From: SAR202 cluster bacterium bin22
Lineage (GTDB): Bacteria > Chloroflexota > Dehalococcoidia > Lucifugimonadales > UBA3495
Assembly: GCA_002238505.1 (NCBI GenBank)
Contig: MPMM01000007.1
Location: forward strand, 1-64,000
Length of the DNA stretch: 64,000 nucleotides
Direction of reading: 5' to 3'
In this document: one piece after another, positions 1-9,857 of the stretch
How positions within the stretch are numbered: position 1 is the first letter of the stretch
How the letters are laid out: the number at the start of each line of letters is the position of its first letter
Position numbers and translations under genes: made by a program
The notes under the pieces: model-generated
The model's input: the letters and a program-made list of their open reading frames with translations, nothing else
Database searches by the model: none
Told to the model about the DNA's origin: nothing

Positions 1-385
1 AGATCCTTCGGCTTCGCTCAGGATGACAGGGTTTATGGTTTGGGGGGTTGGGCGGCAGCCAGGGCAGACACGCAGGTCTGCCCCTACGGGGGGTTGGGGG
101 CTTCGGCAGGGCGCAGGGCGAACGGGGGGAGTTGTACGCAAAGGGGGCCCTCACCCCCGGCCCCTCTCCCATAGGGCGAGGGGGGAACTTCGGTTTTGGT
201 GTTGGTTGCGGTTGGCTGGGCATGGTATGTGGTATGGATTGTAGACCCTTCGGCTGCGCTCAGGGCGACATGGTTTATGGTTTGGGGGGGTGGGCAGCAG
301 CCAGGGCAGACACGCAGGTCTGCCCCTACCGTGGTTTGGGGGGCTGCCACTTATGGTCTGAATCTAAAACGCGATTGGCCTGGAT
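1..385. repeat. Gene-free left edge with a duplicated intergenic repeat
   Basis: I see no credible gene here. Two related units of about 100 bp lie at roughly 1-110 and 241-345. Each has a CTTCGGCT-n-CGCTCAGG core, then GGTTTATGGTTTGGGG, then an inverted repeat GGGCAGAC / GTCTGCCC ending CCCTAC (62-87 and 304-329). Between them is a CCCCTCTCCCATAGGG-type hairpin sequence. The same GGGCAGAC hairpin recurs at 6603-6628. These look like dispersed non-coding repeats of unknown function. Confidence 0.6.
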
Positions 386-415
386 CTGACCGCTCTTCAT
401 TATCTGGCTTATAAT
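386..415 (+). promoter_or_regulatory. Putative promoter of the copper ATPase gene
   Basis: A perfect TATAAT at 410-415 lies 18 bp after CTGACC (386-391, four of six matches to TTGACA), about 55 bp upstream of the copA GTG start. No CsoR or CueR operator was recognised. Confidence 0.45.
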
Positions 416-469
416 TGCAGTAGTATCCTACAGAGTTGGCGGCATGCTGGCTGCCAGTCGAGGGCGAAA

Positions 470-3016
470 GTGCACGAAGACGGGACACGGACTTTCGACA
501 TTTCCCTGCCCATAAAGGGCATGACCTGCGCCGCCTGCGTGATGCATGTGGAGCATGCCCTGCAGGAGACGCCAGGCGTTCTGGCGGCTACCGTCAACCT
601 GGCCACCGAGCGGGCCACAGTCTCCCTGCAACCAGGGGAGTTGCCTTTGGACCAGTTGCGGCATTCAGTGGCCGACGCCGGATACGAGATCGACTCCACC
701 GAAACTACCCTTACCGTGGGGGGGATGACCTGCACGGCCTGCGTCAGCCACGTCGAGCATGCCCTGCGGTCGGTGAACGGCGTTTTGGACGCCTCGGTTA
801 ACCTGGCCACCGAGCGGGCATGGGTCAGCTATGTGCCCGGCGTGGTGGGCGTCCCCGAATTTCGCGAGTCCCTGGAGGACAGCGGTTACCGCCTGGACGG
901 GGTGGAGGGCGATGCTCGGGACAACGCGGCGGAACTGGAGAGGCTGGCCCGTACCGAGGAGATAAGATACTTCCGCAACCGGTGCGCCTTTGCGGTGACC
1001 GCCGGCGTTATTCTCTTGCTGGGATCAATGCACGCGCTGCCCTGGGTAGATTTCCTGAACGGCCTGCGACTGGGCAACTGGGCGGTTTGGCCCTGGGTGT
1101 TGTGGCTCCTGGCCACGCCGGTCCAGTTTTGGGCCGGGTGGCCTTTCTATACTTCGGGAATTCCCGCCCTGCGACACGGAACCGCAAACATGCATACGCT
1201 GGTGGCCCTGGGGTCCACGGTGGCCTATGGATACAGCGCCGGCATTACCCTTATTTTCGCCTTCGCCCCGGCGTGGCTGGCAGAGCGGGGCATCGGCAGC
1301 GGAGTTTATTTCGATACGGCGGCGCTGATTATCGGGTTAATTCTGCTGGGGCGGTTCCTGGAGTCCCGAGCGCGGGGCCGGACCTCGGAGGCTATCCGCC
1401 GCCTGATCGGGTTGCAGCCCAATACGGCCACGGTGGTGCGGGATGGGTCCGAAGTCCTGATTCCGGTGGATGAACTCACCATGGACGATATCGTGGCGGT
1501 TCGGCCCGGGGAGCGGGTGCCCACCGATGGCGAAGTGGTTGAAGGCGCTTCCACGGTGGACGAGTCCATGCTTACGGGAGAGAGCATGCCGGTGGAGAAG
1601 GCGCTGGGTCAGCCCGTCTATGGCGCGACCCTGAACCGTACCGGTTACTTCCGTTTCCGGGTCACGAAGCTGGGCCAGGAGACGGCGCTTTCCCAGATTA
1701 TTCGCCTGGTGGAAGAGGCCCAGGGTTCCAGGGCGCCGATCCAGCGGCTGGCGGACCGGGTTGCCTCGGTCTTCGTGCCCGTGGTGGGCGCCGTGGCGGT
1801 GGCGGCCTTTCTTTTCTGGCTGGTCCTGGGCCCGGCGCCAGCGCTGTCTTACGCCGTGCTGACGCTGGTGGCGGTGCTGATTATCGCCTGCCCCTGCGCG
1901 CTGGGCCTGGCCACGCCCACGGCCATTATCGTTGGTACGGGCAAGGGCGCGGAAAGGGGCATCCTCATTCGCAGCGCCCAGACCCTGGAGACCGCCCACC
2001 GGGTGGACACGGTGGTGCTGGACAAGACCGGAACCCTGACCCAGGGCAGGCCCGTGGTGACAGACCTGATTCCAGACACGGGGGATGGAGCTTTGCCTGA
2101 GGCGGAACTCCTGCGGCTGGCCGGGGGCCTGGAACATGGTTCCGAGCACCCGCTGGCCCTCGCCATTACGGAGGAAACGGCGCGGCGCGGCATTGTCCCG
2201 GCGGAGGTATCCGATTTTGAGGCCCTGCCCGGGCAGGGGGTGTCGGGGAAATCCGGTGAAGGCCAACTGTTGCTGGGCAGCCCCTCCTTCATGGTGGGAC
2301 AGGGTATATCCCTGGGCAATCTTTCCCCTGAGCTGGAGCGGCTGTCCACGGAAGGCAAGACGCCGGTAGTCCTTGCCGTCAATGGAGCGGCCCGGGGGGC
2401 TATCGGGCTGGCGGACACTCCCAAGGACGATGCCAGGTCCTCGGTGGCCCAATTGCGGGAACTGGGGCTGGAGGTAGTAATGCTGACGGGCGACAACCGG
2501 CAGACAGCCCTCCACGTGGCCGGCAGCCTGGGCATTTCGCGGGTGGAGGCGGAGACACTGCCCCACGAGAAGGTGGAAGTCGTCCGGCGGCTGCAGGCAG
2601 AGGGCAGGTCGGTGGCCATGGTGGGCGACGGCATCAACGACGCGCCAGCCCTGGTTCAGGCCGACGTGGGCCTGGCCATGGGGGCCGGCGCCGATGTGGC
2701 CATGGAGTCGGCGGATATCACCCTTATGGGCAACGACGTGGGCAGCGTCATCACCGCCCTGCGCCTGAGCCGCCAGACCATGCGGGCAATCAAGCAGAAC
2801 CTGTTCTGGGCCTTCTTCTATAACGTGCTGCTGATTCCGGTGGCGGCGGGGATTCTGTACCCCGTGTTCGCGGCGCTGGGGGGCGTTCCAATCAGTCTGG
2901 AGTTCTTCTTCGGAGACCAGGGATTCCTCAACCCCGTGCTGGCGGCCCTGGCAATGGCCTTCAGTTCAGTAACGGTGGTCAGCAACTCACTGCGGTTGAG
3001 GAAGGCCGGGGTGTAA
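470..3016 (+). CDS. copA: Cu+ exporting P1B-type ATPase (CopA)
   Basis: This is an 848-residue inner-membrane pump that exports monovalent copper using ATP. Two N-terminal heavy-metal-associated domains carry GMTCAAC (Cys20/Cys23) and GMTCTAC (Cys88/Cys91). They are followed by eight expected membrane segments. The actuator TGES is near residue 366, the transmembrane metal motif CPC at 474-476, the phosphorylated DKTGTLT at about 518, SEHPLA (the HP site of the nucleotide domain), and GDGINDAP near 720. The last helices contain [12 protein letters not shown] and [12 protein letters not shown], the pattern of Cu+ (IB-1) rather than Zn or Cd pumps. The start is GTG with a weak ribosome site. 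No chaperone or regulator gene is adjacent. Family assignment is certain and Cu specificity very likely. Confidence 0.95.
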   Translation: MHEDGTRTFDISLPIKGMTCAACVMHVEHALQETPGVLAATVNLATERATVSLQPGELPLDQLRHSVADAGYEIDSTETTLTVGGMTCTACVSHVEHALRSVNGVLDASVNLATERAWVSYVPGVVGVPEFRESLEDSGYRLDGVEGDARDNAAELERLARTEEIRYFRNRCAFAVTAGVILLLGSMHALPWVDFLNGLRLGNWAVWPWVLWLLATPVQFWAGWPFYTSGIPALRHGTANMHTLVALGSTVAYGYSAGITLIFAFAPAWLAERGIGSGVYFDTAALIIGLILLGRFLESRARGRTSEAIRRLIGLQPNTATVVRDGSEVLIPVDELTMDDIVAVRPGERVPTDGEVVEGASTVDESMLTGESMPVEKALGQPVYGATLNRTGYFRFRVTKLGQETALSQIIRLVEEAQGSRAPIQRLADRVASVFVPVVGAVAVAAFLFWLVLGPAPALSYAVLTLVAVLIIACPCALGLATPTAIIVGTGKGAERGILIRSAQTLETAHRVDTVVLDKTGTLTQGRPVVTDLIPDTGDGALPEAELLRLAGGLEHGSEHPLALAITEETARRGIVPAEVSDFEALPGQGVSGKSGEGQLLLGSPSFMVGQGISLGNLSPELERLSTEGKTPVVLAVNGAARGAIGLADTPKDDARSSVAQLRELGLEVVMLTGDNRQTALHVAGSLGISRVEAETLPHEKVEVVRRLQAEGRSVAMVGDGINDAPALVQADVGLAMGAGADVAMESADITLMGNDVGSVITALRLSRQTMRAIKQNLFWAFFYNVLLIPVAAGILYPVFAALGGVPISLEFFFGDQGFLNPVLAALAMAFSSVTVVSNSLRLRKAGV

Positions 3017-3107
3017 GCGGCGGGCAGTCAGGGGCAGTTCAAGGACGGCCCAATTCCCGGGGCAAACTGGTTCCGTGTTCGGATTTTGAGGGCTGGTGGC
3101 GGGGCAT

Positions 3108-3241
3108 CAGGGTCTTTCGATTGTCGGTGGCAACTCCTCGAGTCCGTTCGTGGTGAGCTTGGAGAACCACTCCGGGCGGCCCTTCGACAGGCTCAGGGCG
3201 AACGGTGGAAGAGACTCTACCAAAATAATAGAAAGACCCTG
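3108..3241. mobile_element. MITE-A copy 1, with 10-bp target duplication
   Basis: A 134-bp element bounded by inverted repeats CAGGGTCTTTCGATTGT and, on the other strand, CAGGGTCTTTCTATTAT. It is flanked by a perfect direct repeat GGCGGGGCAT (3098-3107 and 3242-3251). It carries no ORF that looks real. The inside holds a second inverted pair, CCGTTCG.GGTGAGC against GCTCAGGGCGAACGG. Sister copies are at 27056-27189 and 34953-35087. The right target duplication ends on the first base of the stop codon of the minus-strand gene at 3251. Confidence 0.8.
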
Positions 3242-3250
3242 GGCGGGGCA

Positions 3251-3454
3251 TTACCCCTGCGCAGCTTCCCTTCTCTTGTTCAGGAACAGTATCAGCCAGA
3301 TGAGGTTGCCCACGAACAGGGCGCCGGAGATGAACCAGAGGGCCGTTCCCGCCGCAGGATTCAATGCCAGCCCGACCCCCAGACCCACATAGAAGATGAC
3401 CACGGCCAACAGGGCCAGCACGACGTGGATAGCGATCCTTAGTCCGGTCTTCAT
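3251..3454 (-). CDS. Small two-helix membrane protein, unknown
   Basis: A 67-residue product beginning MKTGLRIAIHVVLALLAVV. I chose the ATG at 3454 because GGGGAA lies just before it and because the longer reading frame upstream has no membrane or family character. Two hydrophobic stretches (about residues 7-28 and 38-60) and a positively charged C-terminus (NKRREAAQG) fit a small inner-membrane protein with a cytosolic tail. It lies about 80 bp downstream of secA in the same direction and might share its transcript. No family was recognised and no function is proposed. Confidence 0.6.
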   Translation of the reverse strand: MKTGLRIAIHVVLALLAVVIFYVGLGVGLALNPAAGTALWFISGALFVGNLIWLILFLNKRREAAQG

Positions 3455-3534
3455 TTCCCCAGCCTCACTCCATCCTTTAACGGCGGCATTGGTACCGGCG
3501 GCGTTGATGGTTCGACCTGCCAGAATTGGGCGGT

Positions 3535-6357
3535 TCAGGCGGCCGCGCCGCAGCACCGCTTGTACTTTTTGCCGCTGTTGCAGGGACACTTGGAATTGCG
3601 GCCAACCTTGGCCCCTCCCAGGGCCTGGCGTCCGTTGCCGGTTACCTTCTGCATGGGGCTGGCCTTGGCGGAGTCGGAAGGCCGACGGGCGGCGGCAGCG
3701 GGTCGCTGGTTGACTGTCACGTGGAACAGGGAGTGGACCACGTCCTGCTGCATCCTTTGGAGCAGTTCCTGGAAGGTCTTGTGCCCCTCGGTGCGGTACA
3801 TCACCAGCGGGTCGCGCTGGCCGTAGGCGTGGAGGCCTATACCAGTCCGCAGATTCTCCATGGTTGTCAGGTGGCTGACCCAGTGGAGGTCGATGGCCCG
3901 CAGCAAGAGCAGGCGTTCCAGATCCCGCATCTCCTCTGATCCCAACTGCGCTTCCCGGGTGTCGTAGGCAGTCTCAGCGTAGTCGGAAAGTATCTGGCTG
4001 ACTTCCTCCAGCTTGTGGCTGAAGACCCGGTCCTCGTCCTGCAATTCGGGCGGCAGGGGACAGATGAGGGCCACTTCGGAGATGAGGCCGGTGGCGTCCC
4101 AGTTGTCCTGGTGCCGATCGGGCAGGTACTTGCGAATCAGGTCGTTAAATTCCTGCCGCAGCATCTCAACGATCTTTTCCTTCAGGTTGTCGCCGTTGAG
4201 GATTCGCTCCCGGTCGATGTAGATGACTTCGCGCTGGGTGTTGAGGACGTCGTCAAAGTTGAGCAGGTGCTTGCGGACGTCGAAGTGGTAGCCTTCCACC
4301 TTGACCTGGGCGCTGGTGATGGACTTGGTAATCAGCTTGTTCTCGATGGGGGTATCGTCGTCCAGGCCCGTCCAGCCCATGACGGACTTGATGCGGTCGC
4401 CGCCGAAGCGCTGCATCAGTTCGTCCTCCAGGGCCACGTAGAACTGGGAACTGCCGGGGTCGCCCTGGCGGCCGGACCTGCCGCGAAGCTGGTTGTCGAT
4501 GCGGCGGGCGTCGTGATGTTCGGTGCCAATCACGTGGAGGCCACCCAGTTCGATGACCTTCCGGTGTTCCTCGGCCCAGCCTTCGCTGTCGGTATTGGCC
4601 CCGCCCAGGACGATGTCGGTGCCGCGACCGGCCATGTTGGTGGAAACGGTAACCGCGCCCAGCCGACCGGCCTGGGCAACAATGCCCGCTTCCTGCTCGT
4701 GGTTCTTGGCGTTAAGCACTTGGTGGCGAACCCCCCGCCGCTTCAGCCTTTCGCTCAAGGCCTCGGAGGACTCAATGGAAGTGGTGCCAACCAGGATGGG
4801 CCGGCCCGTCTCGTGGATTTCGACAATGTGCTCCACCACGGCGCGCCACTTGGCCTCGGAAGCCTGGAACACCAGGTCTGCCTCATCCTGCCGCACCATG
4901 GGCACGTTGGTGGGAACAACCGCCACTTCCAGCCCATAAATCTTGTAGAACTCGTCGGACTCGGTGGCCGCGGTACCGGTCATTCCGGCCAGCTTGTCGT
5001 ACATGCGGAAGTAGTTCTGCAGGGTGATGGTGGCGTAGGTGACACTTTCCCGCTGGATTTTCAGGCTTTCCTTGGCCTCCACGGCCTGGTGCAGGCCGTC
5101 AGACCAGCGGCGGCCGAACTGGAGGCGGCCGGTGAACTCGTCAACTATTACCACCTCGCCGTCCCGAATCACGTAGTCCTTGTCCTTGACCTTCTGGACC
5201 TCGGCGTTGAGGGCGTTTTCGATGTAGTGGACCAGGTGGTAGTTGTCGGGGTCATAAAGGTTGTCCACCCGGGTCCACTGCTCCATCTTCCCGATGCCCT
5301 GCTGGGAGAGGGAGATGGCCTGGGTGCGTTCGTCGATGGCGTAGTCGGTGTCCGGGTCCAGGCGGGGAACGAGCTTGGCAAAGGTGTAGTAGTGCTGGAC
5401 GGGTTCTTCGGCGGGCCCGCTGATGATCAGGGGGGTTCGGGCCTCGTCAATCAGGATGTTGTCCACCTCGTCAACGATGGCGTAGTGACGGTCACGCTGC
5501 ACCCGGAACTCCGGTTCCAGCGACATGTTGTCGCGCAGGTAGTCGAAGCCAAACTCGTTGTTGGTTCCATAGAGCACGTCGGCGCCGTAAGCTTCCTGGC
5601 GGGAAACTTCGCGCAGGAACTTCATCGCGCTGGGGCCGCTGGTATGTTCGGGGTCGTATATATAGGAGGAATCGTGCTGCAGGCAGCCGACGGTTAACCC
5701 CAGTTTGTGGTAAATGGGTCCCATCCACACCGGGTCGCGGCGGGCCAGGTAATCGTTTACCGTTACCACGTGGACGCCCCGGCCGGTGAGGGCATTCAGG
5801 TACACGGGCAGGGTGGCCACCAGGGTCTTGCCTTCGCCGGTCCGCATTTCGGAAATCTGGCCCCGGTGGAGGACAATTCCGCCAATAAGCTGAACGTCGT
5901 AGTGGCGCTGGCCCAGGTTTCGCCGGGCTACTTCCCTTACGGCTGCGAAGGCTTCGGGCAGCAGGTCATCCAGGGATTCTTTCAGGGCGCCCTTTAGTTC
6001 TTTTTCCAGCGCTTCGTTCCGAGTAGTCTTGCAAATTTCCAGGGCATTCTTCAAGGCCTGTTTCAGACCCTCTCCCTTCTCTGCCAGGGCTTCCTTGAGG
6101 GCCCTGCTCTTCTCTTCCAGGGCTTTGATTCGGTCTCCCTGCGAGGCTTCTGTCAAGACTCTCTGCAGGACTTTGTTGACGTTGCCGTCGAGAGCTATGC
6201 GGTCACGGAACTGGTCCGTCAAACCCTCCAGATCTTCATCGGAAGAGTTCTCCATCCTGGGTTCGAGGTCGTTAATGTCCTCAACCAGGGTTTCGCCTAT
6301 CTTTTCGATGGCTTTCTCGCCAGGGTCGCCAATGATTTTGCGGAGTAATGTAACCAT
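3535..6357 (-). CDS. secA: Preprotein translocase ATPase SecA, with extra N-terminal insert
   Basis: This 940-residue ATPase drives proteins through the SecYEG channel. The Walker A motif MRTGEGKT is near residue 171, followed by VDEVDNILIDEARTPL (Walker B region), the NMAGRGTDI motif and GRSGRQGDPG of the second nucleotide domain. It ends in a zinc-binding SEC-C tail, KCPCNSGKKYKRCCG. In ordinary SecA the Walker A motif lies near residue 100. Here a Lys/Glu-rich segment of about 65 residues (roughly 60-125, probably coiled coil) is inserted between the N-terminal helices and the LDDLLPEAF segment. The start ATG at 6357 begins MVTLLRKIIGD, typical of the family. The gene reads alone on the minus strand, followed by the small membrane gene. 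Confidence 0.97.
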   Translation of the reverse strand: MVTLLRKIIGDPGEKAIEKIGETLVEDINDLEPRMENSSDEDLEGLTDQFRDRIALDGNVNKVLQRVLTEASQGDRIKALEEKSRALKEALAEKGEGLKQALKNALEICKTTRNEALEKELKGALKESLDDLLPEAFAAVREVARRNLGQRHYDVQLIGGIVLHRGQISEMRTGEGKTLVATLPVYLNALTGRGVHVVTVNDYLARRDPVWMGPIYHKLGLTVGCLQHDSSYIYDPEHTSGPSAMKFLREVSRQEAYGADVLYGTNNEFGFDYLRDNMSLEPEFRVQRDRHYAIVDEVDNILIDEARTPLIISGPAEEPVQHYYTFAKLVPRLDPDTDYAIDERTQAISLSQQGIGKMEQWTRVDNLYDPDNYHLVHYIENALNAEVQKVKDKDYVIRDGEVVIVDEFTGRLQFGRRWSDGLHQAVEAKESLKIQRESVTYATITLQNYFRMYDKLAGMTGTAATESDEFYKIYGLEVAVVPTNVPMVRQDEADLVFQASEAKWRAVVEHIVEIHETGRPILVGTTSIESSEALSERLKRRGVRHQVLNAKNHEQEAGIVAQAGRLGAVTVSTNMAGRGTDIVLGGANTDSEGWAEEHRKVIELGGLHVIGTEHHDARRIDNQLRGRSGRQGDPGSSQFYVALEDELMQRFGGDRIKSVMGWTGLDDDTPIENKLITKSITSAQVKVEGYHFDVRKHLLNFDDVLNTQREVIYIDRERILNGDNLKEKIVEMLRQEFNDLIRKYLPDRHQDNWDATGLISEVALICPLPPELQDEDRVFSHKLEEVSQILSDYAETAYDTREAQLGSEEMRDLERLLLLRAIDLHWVSHLTTMENLRTGIGLHAYGQRDPLVMYRTEGHKTFQELLQRMQQDVVHSLFHVTVNQRPAAAARRPSDSAKASPMQKVTGNGRQALGGAKVGRNSKCPCNSGKKYKRCCGAAA

Positions 6358-6863
6358 GCTTAATTACCTTAATTGCCAGTTTTTCGTAACGATTAGCGTA
6401 CAGCTTGATGATACGCCCGGCTCTTTCCAACGGTTTGGGGCAGGGGGAGTTGATACGAGGGGGAACCCAGCGGGCAGACCCCTTCGGCCCCTTGGGCGGG
6501 ACGCCCTGCATTAAAGAATTGTAACCGAACAGGGCAAGTCTTGCACATTGGCCCCTTCTTCTGAGTACCGTTCCTATCCGGGTGGTTTCATTTGTGAGCC
6601 AAGGGCAGACACACAGGTCTGCCCCTACCGTTCGGGTTGTCCATACCACCTGAAACGAAACCCTACGCTGCTTCTGCCAGGGCAATCGCGTTTTACGTTC
6701 AGACTACAGGTTGCGGACATTCGCGAGGTGCAGGTCATGTCTTTTCCTGATGCCCCCCGGACTGGCGCTTCAGCTAGGGCCGCCCCTGCTGGCGGGGACT
6801 TTCCTTGACAGATTTCGGGTTTGAAAGCAGTATAGGGCTATCCCACGGGACCGCGTTTAAAGG
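6358..6863. other. Intergenic region between divergent secA and MFS genes
   Basis: About 500 bp without a supported gene. It should contain the secA promoter on the minus strand and the MFS promoter on the plus strand, but I could not place either with confidence. At 6603-6628 lies a copy of the GGGCAGAC-type hairpin repeat seen twice at the left edge of the window. Confidence 0.5.
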
Positions 6864-8324
6864 ATGCCCCTGTTGAACGTTAACCTCAGACCTTCCCAGC
6901 TGGCCTTCGGAGACCGTCAAGTACACTACGCCTGGGTAATCGTTGCCGCCGCCGCCCTGATGCGGCTGGCCTCCTCCAGCTTCCGCACCTCTTCCAGCAT
7001 TCTCATACCACGCCTGGTGGAAACCTTCGGGTGGAGCTATGGCATGGTGGGGCTGGCCTTTTCGCTGCAGTGGGTGGTTTCGGGCATGTTCGGGACTCCG
7101 GCAGGGTGGCTGGGAGACCGGTACGGAGTCCGGTTCACCATGGTGGTGGGGGCCTTCCTGTTCATCATTGGCATGGTGCTTACCGCCACGGTAAACAGCC
7201 TGTGGGAATTTTACCTTTACTTTGGAATCATCCTCAGCGCGGCTATGGGTATCTTCCAGGTGCCCCTGACCGCTGGCGTAACCCAGTGGTTCCACCGGCG
7301 GCTGGGTGTGGGCATGGGGTTGCTGCAGGCATCCCAGGGTCTTGGCCCGCTGGTGGCGGTTCCCATAATCCTGCTGATCATTGCGGGTTTCAGTGGAAGT
7401 CCGGCTGGCTGGCTGACGTGGATACCGGGCGTTGAAGTCCTGTTCGGAGACGGGGAGAAGGGTCTCAGGGCAGCCTTCTGGATACCGGGGATAATTGGCG
7501 GCCTGTTCTTGCTGGCCCTGATCCGGCTGTTTTACGACGAACCCGCTTCCATCGGCATGCGGCCCCTGGGCATGTCGGCCGAAGAACCGGTGAGGCAGCT
7601 GCAGTCCGGACAGGCGGCCAAGGCAAGGTCCAAGGTATTCCTGAAGCAGGTGGTGCCGACTACGGCCTTCTGGAACCTGATCGGCATACACTACTGGGGT
7701 TGTGCTGGCCACGCCATTGTCATGGTGTTCATCGTGGCCATGGCGGAAGAGGCCGGGGTATCCAGGGGCCTGGCGGCGGGAACCTTTATCGCCCTAACGG
7801 TGAGCAGCACTCTTACGCGCTTTGCTGTTCCTATTCTGGCCGACCACTTGGGCAGCAAGGGTGTTATGGGCGTCTGCTTCTTTCTGCAGGTTGCGCCCGT
7901 GGCCCTGCTATTCTTCGCCGACAGCGCGTGGATGTTTTACCTGTTTGCCATACTGTTCGGCATTGGGTTCGGCGGCGAAATGACGGCCTTCCCCATAATC
8001 AACCGGCAGTACTACGGCAACGCCCCCATTGGCACTACCTACGGGTTCCAGATGATGGGGGCCGGCTTTGGCATGGCCTCGGGGTCGGCCATCGGCGGTC
8101 TGCTGCGCGACCTGACCGAGGGTTTCTCATATCCGGCAATCATAGCCTCCGGCGACTTTACGGCAACCATCGCCGCCTCCCTGATTCTCAGTGGAATGGG
8201 CGTAGTTTCCATCTTCCTGCTGCCCAATACCGGTCACCACCAGTTGCCCCACTGGGAGGAAGCCCTGCCAGATGAGTACCGCACCGCGCCGCAGCCGGGA
8301 AAGGCCGGGGCCGCCGGGGACTAG
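6864..8324 (+). CDS. MFS transporter, monocarboxylate/oxalate-formate type
   Basis: A 486-residue major facilitator with about twelve hydrophobic segments. The first half has GWLGDRYGVRFT, the loop 2-3 signature (GxLaDrxGrr) of the superfamily. The N-terminal VHYAWVIVAAAALMRLASSS and the general layout resemble the oxalate/formate and monocarboxylate antiporter branch (MFS_1). The start ATG at 6864 has only AAAGG directly before it, so a slightly later start is possible. It precedes the hydantoinase gene by 108 bp in the same direction, which makes uptake of a cyclic ureide or a related organic acid an attractive but unproven role. Confidence 0.75.
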   Translation: MPLLNVNLRPSQLAFGDRQVHYAWVIVAAAALMRLASSSFRTSSSILIPRLVETFGWSYGMVGLAFSLQWVVSGMFGTPAGWLGDRYGVRFTMVVGAFLFIIGMVLTATVNSLWEFYLYFGIILSAAMGIFQVPLTAGVTQWFHRRLGVGMGLLQASQGLGPLVAVPIILLIIAGFSGSPAGWLTWIPGVEVLFGDGEKGLRAAFWIPGIIGGLFLLALIRLFYDEPASIGMRPLGMSAEEPVRQLQSGQAAKARSKVFLKQVVPTTAFWNLIGIHYWGCAGHAIVMVFIVAMAEEAGVSRGLAAGTFIALTVSSTLTRFAVPILADHLGSKGVMGVCFFLQVAPVALLFFADSAWMFYLFAILFGIGFGGEMTAFPIINRQYYGNAPIGTTYGFQMMGAGFGMASGSAIGGLLRDLTEGFSYPAIIASGDFTATIAASLILSGMGVVSIFLLPNTGHHQLPHWEEALPDEYRTAPQPGKAGAAGD

Positions 8325-8432
8325 ACCAGCTGCAATAAAGGGGAATAATCCTCCCGTTTGTGGGAAAATACAGGAGCACAGTCCGGCGCAAACGGGGGCA
8401 GGCAAGCACACAATCGGAGACAGGAGGGGAGC

Positions 8433-9857
8433 ATGTTTGACCTGATAATCCGCAATGGCCAGGTGGTTACGCCCTGGGGAGTGGGAGACTGGGACGTGGC
8501 GATACAGGGCGAGAAGATCGTAGCCGTAGCCGCCAACCATACCCTGACGGAAGAGACAACCCGGGTTATTGACGCTGCGGGCAAGGTGGTAGTCCCCGGT
8601 GGCATTGAGCCCCACGCCCACGTTTACGCGCCAATTATGGGCCAGGGCGACCTGAAAACGGCGCCCCCGGACCAGGTCAGCCGGGCCGCCCTGTTTGGCG
8701 GCACCACAACCATCCTGGACTTTGCCATCCAGTACCCGGGCATTGACATCAACCAGGCCATCCAGGAACGGACCAATGTCTGGCAGGGCAATTCCTACGC
8801 CGACTACGCCCACCACCTGATGCTGCTGGGCGACATTTCCGACAACGTCCTGGGGCAGTTGAACGAACACATCCAGGACGGCTTTTCCAGCGTCAAGATT
8901 TTCACCACCAACATTCGGCCGCCCAGCATGTCCGGTGAGCCGCGCATGGTGCGCATGGGCCACCTCCACGACCTGATGGAACAGGTGCAGCGGCACGGGG
9001 CCATGCTGATGGTCCACGCCGAAGACGACGATATGGTCCAGCACATGTACCGCAAGTTGACGGAGCAGGAACAGACCGAGTGGTGGAATATGCACCTGGT
9101 CCACAGCAACGAGTCGGAGGATGTTTCCTTCCGGCGGGTGCTGCGGGTGGCGGAATGGACGGGTTCGCCGATCTATTTCGTTCACGTCAGCGCGCGGGAA
9201 GGACTGACAGCCGTCCAGGAAGCCCGGGCCAATGGCCGGCCCGTCTATGGCGAAACCCTGCACAACTACTGCTGCTTCAATGCCGAGGACTACAAGGAAG
9301 AGAACGGCATGAAGTACCACACCTACCCCTCCCTCAAGTCCGAGGAAGACCGAAAGTCCCTGTGGCGCGGCATCATCCAGGGCGGATTGAGCACCATGGC
9401 CACCGACGAGTACTGCACCTCCTGGGACGTCAAGATTTCCGGAAAGCTGGTAACGGACGTGACCGGCGGCCACAACGGCGCGGAAACACGAATGGGCGTC
9501 ACCTTCAGCGAGGGCGTGTCGCGGCAGGGTATGTCCCTGCAGCGTTTTGTTGACGTCACCTCGGCCAACGCCGCCAAGATAATGGGTCTCTACCCCCGTA
9601 AGGGTGTTATTGCCCCGGGCAGCGACGCCGATATTGTCCTGATCGACCCCACCATCCAGCGGCCCCTGACCATGGACGACTTCCACATTTCCGACTACAG
9701 CATCTGGGAAGGGTTCGAGGCAGCAGGCTGGCCGGTGATGACCATCCTGCGTGGCATGGTAGCGGTGGAAGATGGAAGACTGCGTACCGGCAATGGCAGT
9801 GGCAAATTCGTCCGGCGCAAGGTGGATCCGGAAGTGACCAACCGCCCGGCCGCCTAG
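8433..9857 (+). CDS. Hydantoinase / dihydropyrimidinase family amidohydrolase
   Basis: A 474-residue cyclic amidohydrolase, predicted to open hydantoin or dihydropyrimidine rings in the cytoplasm with a binuclear metal centre. I chose the ATG at 8433 because AGGAGGGG lies just upstream and the protein then begins FDLIIRNGQVV, as in the family. Metal ligands are visible: His61 and His63 in PHAHV, the probably carboxylated Lys155 in SSVKIFTTN, His195 in MVHAED, His251 in FVHVS and Asp325 in ATDEYC. The first motif reads EPHAHV where dihydropyrimidinases usually have DPHTHL, so the natural substrate is uncertain and allantoinase-like activity is possible. The MFS gene upstream may supply substrate. 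Confidence 0.85.
   Translation: MFDLIIRNGQVVTPWGVGDWDVAIQGEKIVAVAANHTLTEETTRVIDAAGKVVVPGGIEPHAHVYAPIMGQGDLKTAPPDQVSRAALFGGTTTILDFAIQYPGIDINQAIQERTNVWQGNSYADYAHHLMLLGDISDNVLGQLNEHIQDGFSSVKIFTTNIRPPSMSGEPRMVRMGHLHDLMEQVQRHGAMLMVHAEDDDMVQHMYRKLTEQEQTEWWNMHLVHSNESEDVSFRRVLRVAEWTGSPIYFVHVSAREGLTAVQEARANGRPVYGETLHNYCCFNAEDYKEENGMKYHTYPSLKSEEDRKSLWRGIIQGGLSTMATDEYCTSWDVKISGKLVTDVTGGHNGAETRMGVTFSEGVSRQGMSLQRFVDVTSANAAKIMGLYPRKGVIAPGSDADIVLIDPTIQRPLTMDDFHISDYSIWEGFEAAGWPVMTILRGMVAVEDGRLRTGNGSGKFVRRKVDPEVTNRPAA

Noticed and set aside
4015-5697. 560-codon open frame on the plus strand
   Set aside because: It is antisense to secA, has Val/Gly-rich low-complexity translation and no family features.
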